NCBI RefSeq assembly: GCF_007677725.1
Contig: NZ_VEDF01000006.1
Span: forward strand, 285,063 to 346,976
DNA: 61,914 nt
Origin: Pseudomonas sp. URMO17WK12:I11
GTDB lineage: Bacteria > Pseudomonadota > Gammaproteobacteria > Pseudomonadales > Pseudomonadaceae
Reading direction: 5' to 3'
Position 1 is the first letter of the stretch; the number at the start of each line of letters is the position of its first letter. The position numbers were made by a program, and so were the translations under genes. Below the pieces are notes generated by a model that ran no database searches, was not told where the DNA came from, and saw only the letters and a program-made list of their open reading frames with translations. Of the stretch, positions 38,648 to 47,867 are shown piece by piece.

Positions 38648-38665
38648 TTTCTTCTCCAGCCCCAA

Positions 38666-38998
38666 AGCCTATCTTTAAAAGACTCCGCAAGCAATCTCGT
38701 TTCCTATCTTTTTTAACTCATTTAGAAATTTGTCCGCGTTATCAATGTCGATTAATCAGTGATGTATTTTCTGCTTATACGCGTTTGTATGTATGCCAGC
38801 ATGGCTCGGCAATCTACTTCCTGCTGCTAGCTTCACTTTGCTGCTAGACGGCAAAAACATACCGTTCTCCGAAGCATTTATATCGATTCCAAGCCGTTCC
38901 ATCTTTTCTTGCAGCGCGACCATTCTGTGATCTTCAAATTTCAAATAGCTATGTGATAAGCAGCGTTTTGACCCCGGACACAGATTTACCAGCTTCAA
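38666..38998 (-). pseudogene. Decayed AHH/HNH-type Rhs toxin tip
   Basis: The frame reads ALQEKMERLGIDINASENG, then MFLPSSSKVK, and ends PSHAGIHTNAYKQKIHH at a TGA (38756-38758). Past the TGA the same frame continues LIDIDNADKFLNELKKIGNE, so the stop likely replaced an Arg codon (CGA). The LGIDIN, FLPSS and HAGIHT pattern is the conserved second half of AHH nucleases. In another frame near 38965, AAYHIA resembles a mutated AHHIA active site. The tip is therefore inactive. Confidence 0.65.
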
Positions 38999-39084
38999 TC
39001 ACATTGGTTCTCAACACCTTAGCATCAGTAGCGCATGAGAATCCTAATGAGTCGATCCCGATAAGAGGGTTGACCGCATACTAG

Positions 39085-39508
39085 CCCTATCAGGTGTGAT
39101 TTCTTTCCTCAGCCGGCCCAGGACATCGTAGGCGTATTCCAGCTTTTCATCGGTCACCCCAAGTTGCTTGCCGATGCCGCTCGGCGGTCGCTCGATGCTC
39201 AGCAGTCGGTCGACCTCGTCATAGGCGAAGCGCTGCTGTGCATCGCGATTGAGCTTGGCGACCAAACGGCCGATGGTGGCTCGCTCGAACAGCGTATGCC
39301 GCTTCTGACGCTCGGCGTTTCCGCCATAGCCGATTTCATCCAGCCGAGTGAGATGACCACCTTCGTTATAGCTGAAGCGCGGAGTCAAGTTGTCCACCCG
39401 CACTTCTTCGCTCAGCCGGTCCGAGACATCGTAGGCAAAGCTGTAGGTCGCGTTGTTCTCATTGACCAGCGCGGTCAGGCGGATCGCCTTGTCGTACTCG
39501 TACCGCAT
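39085..39508 (-). pseudogene. Displaced Rhs fragment A
   Basis: Matches the main Rhs segment at about 41812-42222: RYEYDKAIRLTALVNENNAT, EEVRVDNLTPRFSYNEGGHL, LFERATIGRLVAKLNRDAQQ and LEYAYDVLGRLRKEITPD. It is an open frame here but has neither the Rhs start nor the end. It lies between the first immunity gene and the decayed second tip. Confidence 0.88.
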
Positions 39509-39572
39509 AATTCCCACTACTTCACCGTCGGCTTGCCCGAAAACCACGAGAAGCCAACGTCTGCACGCTAGC

Positions 39573-40157
39573 TCACCCAATTGCATTGAATTTAATAAAA
39601 AGTTTTTTCTTTTTGATTTTACTCACTAATCTTTCCGAGGCAATCGGATCGATCCAGATCACCCCCCCTACAAAAAAGAAATCCAAGCCGCCCGCTTCCG
39701 CTTCGTCAACGCACATTCTCTTAATCCCGCGAACTTTATAATCAGCGCTCAACTCACCTGCCTGAATTTTATTCAAAACCATAGACTTTCCAGAATACTC
39801 CGACAACTGGTAGTCTAAACATTTGCACGTTTCATTTGCGTGAATGAGGAAATATTCTTTGTCGCTAGGCTTCCCATTGAAATACCTGACACTGGCCAAG
39901 GCAAACTCAACCTTGGCATTCACTTCCTCAAGAATATTTTTTAATTCTTTCGAAACAAAAAATGCGCCTACAGTAGTCAGAAAGAAATCTGACTTTAGAT
40001 TTCGAACTCTTTTATCTAGAGTTACTGAAACCATCAACCCTTCCAGTGCAAAATTTTTCCCAAGTTGATAGTAATCATCTAGCGCTGGAGAAAATAACAC
40101 TTCCCCGTCCGTATATCCTCCATCCATCACTTCATGACACATCGAATAATAAATCAT
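39573..40157 (-). CDS. Candidate immunity protein for the AHH toxin tip (Imm11/DUF1629-like)
   Basis: 194 aa from ATG 40157, with AGGAG 9 bases upstream and only 10 bp after the Rhs stop. Features: GKNFALEGLMVSVTLDKRVR, then VGAFFVSKELKNILEEVNA; C-terminal VDEAEAGGLDFFFVGGVIWI. The layout (variable N-terminus, FVSKxLKxxLE helix, basic C-terminus) resembles Imm11 proteins, a family I cannot confirm without a search. AT-rich. Position immediately behind the AHH nuclease tip makes it the cognate immunity gene. Confidence 0.7.
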   Translation of the reverse strand: MIYYSMCHEVMDGGYTDGEVLFSPALDDYYQLGKNFALEGLMVSVTLDKRVRNLKSDFFLTTVGAFFVSKELKNILEEVNAKVEFALASVRYFNGKPSDKEYFLIHANETCKCLDYQLSEYSGKSMVLNKIQAGELSADYKVRGIKRMCVDEAEAGGLDFFFVGGVIWIDPIASERLVSKIKKKKLFIKFNAIG

Positions 40158-40167
40158 TTCTAATCTC

Positions 40168-40680
40168 CTAACATGTTGACCGGGTACCTTTTGGCCTGGG
40201 ATCAGTAGTTTGCAACCGCAGGGTGTCCGACCCTAGGCTCATACGCATGCTGCGTTCAACCGCTCCAATTTTCTTGAGAAGCTCTTTATCAGATGCCGCT
40301 GATAGATTTCCTATTTCCTGCTCTGCAACCATCAGACGACTTCGGGCAGCATCATAATATGAACCCAAATGTCCACCACTGTGCAAAGGCTTCCCTGTCG
40401 CTAGTGCTTCGGCCGACGTGATTGGCAATGCTAACTCGTTAGTTGTTCCATCAGGACTATATATCCCACGCATCATAGCCTCCTGGATTAAGCTGGATTT
40501 ATTGATCACGTTGGTAGGTATCAAGTGATGAGCGGCATATCCTGGAGGTACAGTATTTCCAGCTTTTCCCATGGCTGCTGCAAGGAGTTTGCTGGGTGAG
40601 AGGCCTGTAGGATCCACCCACGAGATAGGGTTAGGGGCATACACATATAGATTCTCGCCACCTAATACGCCCAACGGATC
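40168..40680 (-). other. AHH-type nuclease toxin domain (C-terminal tip of the Rhs)
   Basis: After the core-ending motif FITQDPLGVLGGENLYVYAP and NPISWVDPTGL, the protein changes to a variable tip: GYAAHHLIPTNVINKSS, then NELALPITSAEALATGKPLH and HSGGHLGSYYDAARSRL. AHH plus HSGGH are the catalytic and metal-binding signatures of the AHH branch of HNH/ENDO VII nucleases. The tip itself has no lesion; it is cut off from the core by the stop at 40837. Confidence 0.85.
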
Positions 40681-43600
40681 CTGCGTAATGAATCGACCTA
40701 TCGCAGGATAGTAGTATCTAAAAAGGCTATAATTAAGGCTAGTTTCACTATCGAAATACTGCCCCTGAAACCGCAAGTTTTGCTCAAACTGGTTAATTGT
40801 AGCCCCATTACCCCCCCAGCTCTGATAAGTTACTTGTCATACCACACTTCCATTGATATCTGTCAGTTCTAGCGGCAGCCCCATGTGGTCAGTATGGAAG
40901 TAATAAACCTTCTGCACCTCCCCTTCCACCTGATCCACCCGCGCTAACGGCGCATAGCTCCCCGGCTCATACAGGTACACGATGTTCTGCCCAGGGCTTT
41001 CCTCCCGCAGCATCCTCAGCCCTTGCCACAGGAAGCGCTTCTGCTCGACCTCGCCATTGATCTCAGCCCGCTTGGCCACCCGCCGTCCAAGGCTGTCGTA
41101 CCGGTACTGGCCGGTACTCTCCAGCTTGCCATTGACCACCGTTTCTGCACGGACCAGCCGATTCTCGCAGTCGTATGCAAAGGTCTGCAGCTTGTATGCC
41201 CAGAGCGCTTTTCGACCAGGTTGCCCCAGGGATCATACCGGTACTCCTGATCACGCCACCGCTTGATCCGGTTGTCTTTAACCTTGTCGAACTGCCGGGC
41301 ATTGAAGTCCAGCCGGTTCGCCGCCGCGTCGTAGCGGAATTCTGCACTGCCTACCAGCGAACCAGTATCGCGGCTGCGCAACTGGCCGTTGGCTTCGTAC
41401 TCGTACTTGATCTCGCCTCGCAGTTTGTCGAGCGTGCGCACTAGCTCGCCCGCTGGGTCGTACTGATAGCGGCGATGAATCGGGTTATAGGCATGCTCGA
41501 CCAGCAGCGAGGTATTGATGCCGGTGTTGTGCACCTGCGAAAGCTTGTCGGCGGGCAAGGTCGAGGCAAACTGCCAAGCTTTGCGCCCCATCGCATCGTA
41601 GCCAAAGCAACTGGTGAGCTTGCCCTGGGTGCGGTACACCTCACGGTGCAGGTCATCCAGTTCCATGTCGGTGATCACCTGGCCATCCAGGTTCAACTGG
41701 TGCAGGTGCCCGCTGCCGTAGTAAAGGTGGTTGAGCCTGCGGCCATCCGGGAGGGTCAGCGTGGTCAGGTTGCTGAGCGGATCGTACGCGTAGCCAAGCG
41801 TCCCATCAGGGGTGATTTCTTTCGTCAGCCGGCCCAGCACATCGTAGGCGTATTCCAGCTTTTCTTCGGTCACCCCAAGCTGCTTGCCGATGCCGCTCGG
41901 CTGTCGCTCGGTGCTCAGCAGTCGGTCGGCCTCGTCATAGGCGAAGCGCTGCTGTGCATCGCGGTTGAGCTTGGCGACCAGACGGCCAATGGTGTCTCGC
42001 TCGAACAGCGTATGCCGCTCCGGACGCTCGGCGTTTTCGCCATAGCCGATTTCATCCAGCCGGGTGAGATGACCACCTTCGTTGTAGCTGAAGCGCCGAG
42101 TCAGGTTGTCCACCCGCACTTCTTCGCTCAGCCGGTCCGAGGCATCGTAGGCAAAGCTGTAGGTCGCGTTGTTTTCGTTTACCAGCGCGGTCAGGCGGAT
42201 CGCCTTGTCGTACTCATAGCGAACCCGCTGCCCCTTGGCGTCCTGACGGCTGCTCGGCAGGCCGCGGGCAGTGCGCATCAGGCGGGTGGTCTGGCCTTTG
42301 CCGTCGGTGTGGCTAAGCACCTGGCCATAGACGTTGTAGGTGAACGACTCCCGAGTCCCATCCGGATGAGTAATGCGCACCACCTCGCCGTCCGGTTTGC
42401 GCTCAAGGGTAGTGGTTTGGTTCAGCGCATCGGTCACGGCTACCAACTGCGAACGCTCGTCATAGCGGTAGTAGGTGCTCTTGCCCGAGCAGTCCTGATA
42501 GCGCTCGACCTGGGCCAGGCCGTTCCACCACAGGTATTTGGCCTTGTAGGTCGCATCGATGATGGTGTGCGGCAGGCCATCGTCGCTGTTGAGGTATTCG
42601 GTCATTTGGCCGAGCGCATCGAACTCGGCAAGCAGATTGCCCTTATCGTCGTAACGTGCTGTCCAGGTGCTGCCATCCGGGTAGGTAACCTTGGTGACCA
42701 GCGTCGTCAGATGGTGATACTCGTACTGGATCTTGCGGCCCAGCGGGTCGGCTTCTTCGAGCAAGCGGGCGAACTCGTCGTACTTGAAGGTCAGGCGATT
42801 GCCGTCCGGCAGGTCGAGGCCGACCATGTTGCCCTGCTCGTCCAACTCGATGGCATAGCGCTCGCCACCGTAGTCACGGCTGGCGATGACGCGGTGATCG
42901 GCGTTGTACCGCACTTCCAGTTCGCGGCCGAGCACGTCGGTGGCCCAGCTGGTGCGGGCACCCAGGTCATAGCGGAACTGGTAGTGCTCGCCATCGCTGG
43001 TCCAGTGTTCGACCACCCGCGGTTTGCCGCCCAGGGTCTCCCAGCGGTAATGACAGCCCAAGCCAAGGGCGTTGCTGTGGGTGACCATCAGGCCTTGCGC
43101 GTAACTGAAGCTGCGCACCGTGTCGCCGTTGCGATTGATCACCGCGCTGAGCTGGCCGTGTTCGTCGTAGCGATACTGCGTGAGCGTTTCGACGGCCTGG
43201 TTATTCACCACGCGCTTGATGTCGGTCAGGCGACCCAGTGGGTTATCGTAGTGCAAGTGCACGCGGGTGCCGCCGGTGGCGCTGATATCGGTCAGGGTAC
43301 CGTCAGAGGTGCGAGTGAAATGCAGGAAGTGGCCAAGGGCGTTTTCGATGCGTTGCAGTGGCACCTCGGTATTGCTGTCAGGCACTTCACCAAAGTAGAA
43401 GAACACATTGTCGAGGGTCTGCAGGATGTAGTGGCCACCCTCGGTGCGCACCAGGTACACCTGTTCGTGCGGGTTGTAGATGCGCTCGCCGGGTTGCAGA
43501 CTCACGAACGGCACTTCGCGGCCTTGGTTATCGGTGAGGTAGATGAATCGGCCTTCGCGACGCAGGCTCTGTTCCCACGGCAGCACCCAACCGCGCCCGA

Positions 43601-44420
43601 GCACGCTATCGACGGTAAGGTCGCTGGCATAGAAACGTGACCACTCGATGGGCATCAGGCCTGGTAGGCTGAAGTCGATCTCATCGGGGATGACCTTGCG
43701 CCCGGTGGTGAGGTCGACCGGGTTGCCAATCAAGCCACCGATGGCGCGGCGTGCCACGGGCTCGACCACATAGCGGCTGGCGACCTCACCTGCCACGAAG
43801 CCCGCTGTGAATTTCAGGGCGCAAGGCATGATGGCTTTCATGCCGGCCTGGGTACCGGCCTTGATTAACTGGGCGATACCACCCGCAGCACCGGCGACGG
43901 CCATCAGCACGTCTACCGTGGTGCGCAACCATTCGGGAATTTCGTCGTCCACGGGCAGGTAACGATAGGTGCCACCGCCGATGATGACATTGTCGGAGCC
44001 ACTGGAAATGCTCGCCCCGCAGGTCAGCTTGTCGCCCTTGCGCGCGGCCGCCACGCTGTTGATGAAAACGTTGGTCGAACCTTCGGCGATCTGCACCGGC
44101 CCAGGATGCTTGTCACACGCCCCGATGCTCTTTTCAACGCGGGCAGCCTTGCGGCTGTTGATGAAGACGTTGGGCGAGGCAGTGGTTATCGTCCCTGTGG
44201 GTGACGAGAACATACTGCCTAGCGCCTCTCCGGCGGCGGTCAGCAAGCTGCCTCCGATACCGGCAGCGAGGCCGGCCAGCAAGGCCACGCCGAATCCGCA
44301 AGTGAACGTGGCAATGGCCACAGTGGCCACCAGCGCGATGCCCAAGGCCGCGCCCAGCAGGAAGCCACCCAATGCGCCTGTGTGTGAAATCTGGTCGCCG
44401 AACCTGGCTGCTTCGAACAT
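40168..44420 (-). pseudogene. PAAR-Rhs polymorphic toxin, broken by a frameshift and a stop codon
   Basis: About 1,417 codons from ATG 44420 (GGAG upstream). Residues about 15-75 are hydrophobic (GFLLGAALGIALVATVAIAT and more). A PAAR-like domain lies at about 78-160 (SPNVFINSRKAARVEK, twice-repeated NVFIN). YD/RHS repeats run from about 230 to the DPLG..GG core end. Lesions: one base is missing at 41194/41195 (CTTGTATG where fragment B has CTTGCTATG), and TGA at 40837-40839 stands where the core has Trp (GSVV-stop-QVTYQSWG). The reading frame is otherwise open on both sides. PAAR-Rhs proteins load on type VI secretion spikes; no VgrG or EagR chaperone gene is adjacent. Confidence 0.88.
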
Positions 44421-44696
44421 GAGGGTTACTCCTGTTCGCCAGAAACGGGGCAGCCTGCGACCGGTTCGCGTCGATCCCTGTACATCAGCATCTCCCTGAA
44501 ACGCACGGTGAATGTCAATCCAATTGCCGTGTAATCATCCGTGAAGGCGCTGAGTAAATAGGCTCGCGTGTTGGACTGTCAACCGATTGCAGCCCTTGTG
44601 CGGCGCGGCTTTGGAATTTCAGAAACGTCTGTAAGAAAAATCCCACGGACTACTGTGGCGAAGAGGGAATACCCGACATCAGGCAGGCTGAAGGTC
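44421..44696. other. Intergenic gap between Rhs and pvdP
   Basis: 276 bp with no supported gene. It holds the Rhs ribosome-binding site near 44425-44432. I see no clear promoter or terminator. Confidence 0.5.
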
Positions 44697-46331
44697 CTAC
44701 GATTGCCCCTTCGGCATGCGCATATGCCGCGCATACCAGGGCCTGCGCGGTGTGCGCCGGAGCAGATCGGCGGCGTCCTCTTCGCCGCTGAAGGCGATGC
44801 GCAGGGCCAGCTTCATCGCCTCGACTTCCATCTCCCCGGCGCCACCGCCAGCATCGGCAATGCCGCCACAGCCATGGGTCAGCGGCCCAAGCCAGGGGTC
44901 GCCGACCTGGACCCAGCGCCCCGGTGCGAACCACGGCACACCATTGACCTCCCGGCGTTGCACCTCGCCAGGGTGGGCACGCTCATGGGCGCGGTACCAG
45001 TCTTCGATGCGGTCGTCGAGCCAGCCATGGAAGCGCCAGAACACTGGGTTGACGTGGGATGAGAACGGGTCGCCGAGAAAGTCGTTGTCCTGGCCAAACC
45101 AGCGCGGCGCGTAGTCGGTCTGGTTGCGATCGCCGGTGACCGGCATGCCGTTGGCCGGGTCGCGGGTGACCGTGGCCCAGCGCATGTGCAGCCAGTCGTG
45201 GATGTTCAATTCGACCTCCGAGCCGAACTGGCCCAAGGTCAGCTGGCTCAGGTAGTCCGGGTCCTGGTACTGCGATTCCCACACCTGAAAGTTGCTGAAA
45301 AACGTCTCGGCGGCCTTGATGCCGTGCAGCCACTGGCTCAGCTCGTCGTCATCGGCGGCGACCCAGGCCGGCGGTACCGAGTTGCCGTCGTGGTTTTCCT
45401 GGTAGCGAATGAACCCCAGACGGTCGTACTCCAGCAGCGGCGAGGGCAATGGCAAGCGTGTCCAGTCAGGCAGGTCGGGCTGCAAGCGGCGGGCATGCGC
45501 GAGCATGTGCCGGTGCATGAAGAAAAAGTCCTCGCCCGAGCCGTTGAGGTGCTTGCGCCGTCCGCGTGCGGCCCGTTCGCCATCACGCGGGCCGGGCTGC
45601 CAGCCGGCGCCGCGCAGGCCATCGCGCTTGTGCTCATCCAGGCGGTGCCATTTATCTCGGGTCGCGTGCCACAGCTGGTGGAACAGCCGGTGCTCGGGGG
45701 AGACCAGCCAGGCCACCAGGGCCGGCGCCAGCGGCGAGGTCTGGTGGGCCTCGGGAAAGGCCCGCTTGGTGGCGACGAAGTGATTGTCAGGCTCAACGCT
45801 CGACAACGGTCGATCGATGCGGCGAATGCGCCCGGTCAAAGTGCCGGCACCGGCATCGCCCCAGCCTGCCCAAACCTCGTCGAGGGTCGCTTGCAGCGCA
45901 TGGCTGGGCGCGCTGGCCCCTGCCGGCACCAGGCGCCAGCGCACGCTGCGCGCATCAGCGGCGACCAGCTCGCCGAGCACCCGGTAGTGCGGCTCGGCCG
46001 TGCTGCGCAGGCCCTCGCCGACATCGACATAGCCGCGCAGCGAACGCCCCGTGGGGCCGACATCCAGGAGCATCTGCACGCCCGCCAGCGGCAGGCCATC
46101 AAGGCCGGCCTCGGCACCGCTGAAGCGCACGTCCCAGATGCCGCGCAGCTTGTCGGCCATGCGCACGCCTGCGCTGGCGGCGGCCTCGACCGTGGCTTCG
46201 CCAGGCGTCTGCACTTCGTCTCGTTCGAGCTGTTCATCGTAGTCGCGCGGTTGGCGCGCATACCACGCGGCCGAACCTGCTGCCCCGGCCACCGCCAACC
46301 CCGCCATGAACCCGCGCCTGGAAAACCTCAT
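44697..46331 (-). CDS. pvdP: Pyoverdine maturation tyrosinase PvdP
   Basis: Periplasmic copper enzyme that finishes the pyoverdine chromophore from dihydropyoverdine. Tat signal MRFSRRGFMAGLAVAGAAGS. Two His clusters typical of type-3 copper sites: FFMHRHMLAHARR with LFHQLWHATRDKW upstream, and NIHDWLHMRWATV followed by HVNPVFWRFHGWLDDRIEDW. The ATG at 46331 places the twin-Arg motif correctly and gives 544 aa. A PvdS box lies 43 bp upstream; the gene diverges from pvdMNO. Confidence 0.96.
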   Translation of the reverse strand: MRFSRRGFMAGLAVAGAAGSAAWYARQPRDYDEQLERDEVQTPGEATVEAAASAGVRMADKLRGIWDVRFSGAEAGLDGLPLAGVQMLLDVGPTGRSLRGYVDVGEGLRSTAEPHYRVLGELVAADARSVRWRLVPAGASAPSHALQATLDEVWAGWGDAGAGTLTGRIRRIDRPLSSVEPDNHFVATKRAFPEAHQTSPLAPALVAWLVSPEHRLFHQLWHATRDKWHRLDEHKRDGLRGAGWQPGPRDGERAARGRRKHLNGSGEDFFFMHRHMLAHARRLQPDLPDWTRLPLPSPLLEYDRLGFIRYQENHDGNSVPPAWVAADDDELSQWLHGIKAAETFFSNFQVWESQYQDPDYLSQLTLGQFGSEVELNIHDWLHMRWATVTRDPANGMPVTGDRNQTDYAPRWFGQDNDFLGDPFSSHVNPVFWRFHGWLDDRIEDWYRAHERAHPGEVQRREVNGVPWFAPGRWVQVGDPWLGPLTHGCGGIADAGGGAGEMEVEAMKLALRIAFSGEEDAADLLRRTPRRPWYARHMRMPKGQS

Positions 46332-46373
46332 CGCCACATCCGTATCCGTGTCAGTCACGCCTATCGAGCTAGA

Positions 46374-46397
46374 ACGAGACGCCACCCGGCAAATTTA
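46374..46397 (-). promoter_or_regulatory. PvdS (iron-starvation) promoter for pvdP
   Basis: The minus strand reads TAAAT, 16 bases, CGT: exact PvdS consensus spacing. Faces pvdP. Confidence 0.88.
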
Positions 46398-46412
46398 CCG
46401 GGTGCCCGCCGC

Positions 46413-46436
46413 TAAATTTCCCATTGGCGGCCTCGT
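46413..46436 (+). promoter_or_regulatory. PvdS (iron-starvation) promoter for pvdMNO
   Basis: TAAAT, 16 bases, CGT. Lies 67-90 bp before pvdM and back-to-back with the pvdP box. Confidence 0.88.
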
Positions 46437-46502
46437 CCCTCGGGGACAGGCAAATCCCGCGAATGCGGCTGCCGCAACCGCATCGACCCTGCAACCAACG
46501 GG

Positions 46503-47867
46503 ATGGCAATGAACACGACACGCTTGCGCAAGGCCCCCTACCTCGCTGCCCTGGCGCTGATCCTCGCGCTCGCCGGCGCCGCAGCCTGGTACTTCTTCAT
46601 TTATCTGCCAGCCGGCTATCCGCGCGAGGTGATGAAACACGCCGAGGACCTTCAGGAACGCATCATCTCTTTCGACAGCCATATCACCGTGCCGCTGAAT
46701 TTTGGCACCGAAGGCAAGGAGGCCGACAAAGACGGCAATGGCCAGTTCGACCTGGTCAAGGCCGGCCGCGGGCGGCTTTCAGGCGCGGCGCTGACGATCT
46801 TCGGCTGGCCGGAAATCTGGAATGGCGCCAATGCGCCGCATCGGCCTACCGCCGCCTTCGTCGATGAAGCGCGCCTGCAGCAGGAGATGCGCTACAAGAT
46901 TCTCACCGGCATGGTCCGCGATTACCCCAACCAGGTCGGCATTGCCTATACCCCGGAGGATTTGCGCCGTCTGCACGGCGAAGGCAAGTTCGCGGTATTC
47001 CTGAGCATGCTCAACGCCTACCCGCTGGGCGAGGATCTTGGCGCCCTCGATACCTGGGCCGCGCGCGGCATGCGCATGTTCGGCTTCAGCTACGTGGGCA
47101 ACAATGCCTGGGCCGATTCCTCGCGCCCGCTGCCGTTTCTCAACGACACCCCTGATGCCCTCGGCGGTCTCTCAGCGCTGGGGGAGCAGGCCGTGGCCCG
47201 GCTCAACGACCTGGGCGTGATCATCGACGTTTCGCAGATGTCCACCCTGGCCCTGGAAGACGTCGCGCGGCTGAGCCGTGCGCCGATGGTCGCTTCGCAC
47301 TCGGCGCCGCGCGCGCTGGTGGATATCCCGCGCAACCTCAGCGACCGCGAGTTGCAGTTGATCAAGCGCAGCGGCGGGGTGGTGCAGGTGGTCGGCTTCC
47401 CGGCCTACCTCAAGCCCTTGAGCCAAGGCACCTTGGACAAGCTCGCGGCCCTGCGCAAGCGCTTTGACCTGCAGCCGTTGACCGGCCTGGCCAACGCCCT
47501 GATGCCGGGTGACGCAATCATCGCCATCTGGCCCGAGAAGAAGTTCGGCGAGTATGCCAGTGCGCTGTACGCCATCCTCGACGAAGAGCCCCGCGCCACG
47601 GTCAAGGACATGGTCGATGCCATCGACTACACGGTGCGCAAGATCGGCATCGACCATGTCGGTATCGCGTCGGACTTCAATGACGGTGGCGGCGTCACCG
47701 GCTGGATGAACGTCGGCGAGTCGCGCAATGTCACCGCCGAGCTGATCCAGCGCGGATATTCCGACGCCGACATCGCCAAGTTGTGGGGCGGCAACTTCCT
47801 GCGGGTCTGGGAAGCGGTGCAGCGCCTGGCCAAGCCTGCTGCCAACGCCAATACGGAGCGCGGCTGA
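46503..47867 (+). CDS. pvdM: Pyoverdine maturation protein PvdM (dipeptidase-like)
   Basis: Membrane-dipeptidase-family protein of the periplasm, required for chromophore oxidation together with PvdP. N-terminal hydrophobic segment YLAALALILALAGAAAWYFF (anchor or signal). Renal-dipeptidase motifs: FDSHITVPLNF near residue 57, VIIDVSQMSTLALEDVARLS, and SHSAPRALVDIPRNLSD; C-terminal KIGIDHVGIASDFNDGGGV. The ATG at 46503 (454 aa) or 46509 may be used. Its stop overlaps the pvdN start (TGATG). Confidence 0.95.
   Translation: MAMNTTRLRKAPYLAALALILALAGAAAWYFFIYLPAGYPREVMKHAEDLQERIISFDSHITVPLNFGTEGKEADKDGNGQFDLVKAGRGRLSGAALTIFGWPEIWNGANAPHRPTAAFVDEARLQQEMRYKILTGMVRDYPNQVGIAYTPEDLRRLHGEGKFAVFLSMLNAYPLGEDLGALDTWAARGMRMFGFSYVGNNAWADSSRPLPFLNDTPDALGGLSALGEQAVARLNDLGVIIDVSQMSTLALEDVARLSRAPMVASHSAPRALVDIPRNLSDRELQLIKRSGGVVQVVGFPAYLKPLSQGTLDKLAALRKRFDLQPLTGLANALMPGDAIIAIWPEKKFGEYASALYAILDEEPRATVKDMVDAIDYTVRKIGIDHVGIASDFNDGGGVTGWMNVGESRNVTAELIQRGYSDADIAKLWGGNFLRVWEAVQRLAKPAANANTERG

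Noticed and set aside
41475..43640. Plus-strand frame of about 721 codons opposite Rhs
   Set aside because: Antisense shadow of the YD-repeat core.
35434..44420. Repeated blocks considered as a CRISPR array or tandem repeat
   Set aside because: They are long coding fragments of one Rhs gene, not short regular repeats with spacers.
44550..44600. PvdS-like TAAAT upstream of pvdP's 3' side
   Set aside because: The triplet at the right distance is CTG, not CGT, and no gene starts downstream.
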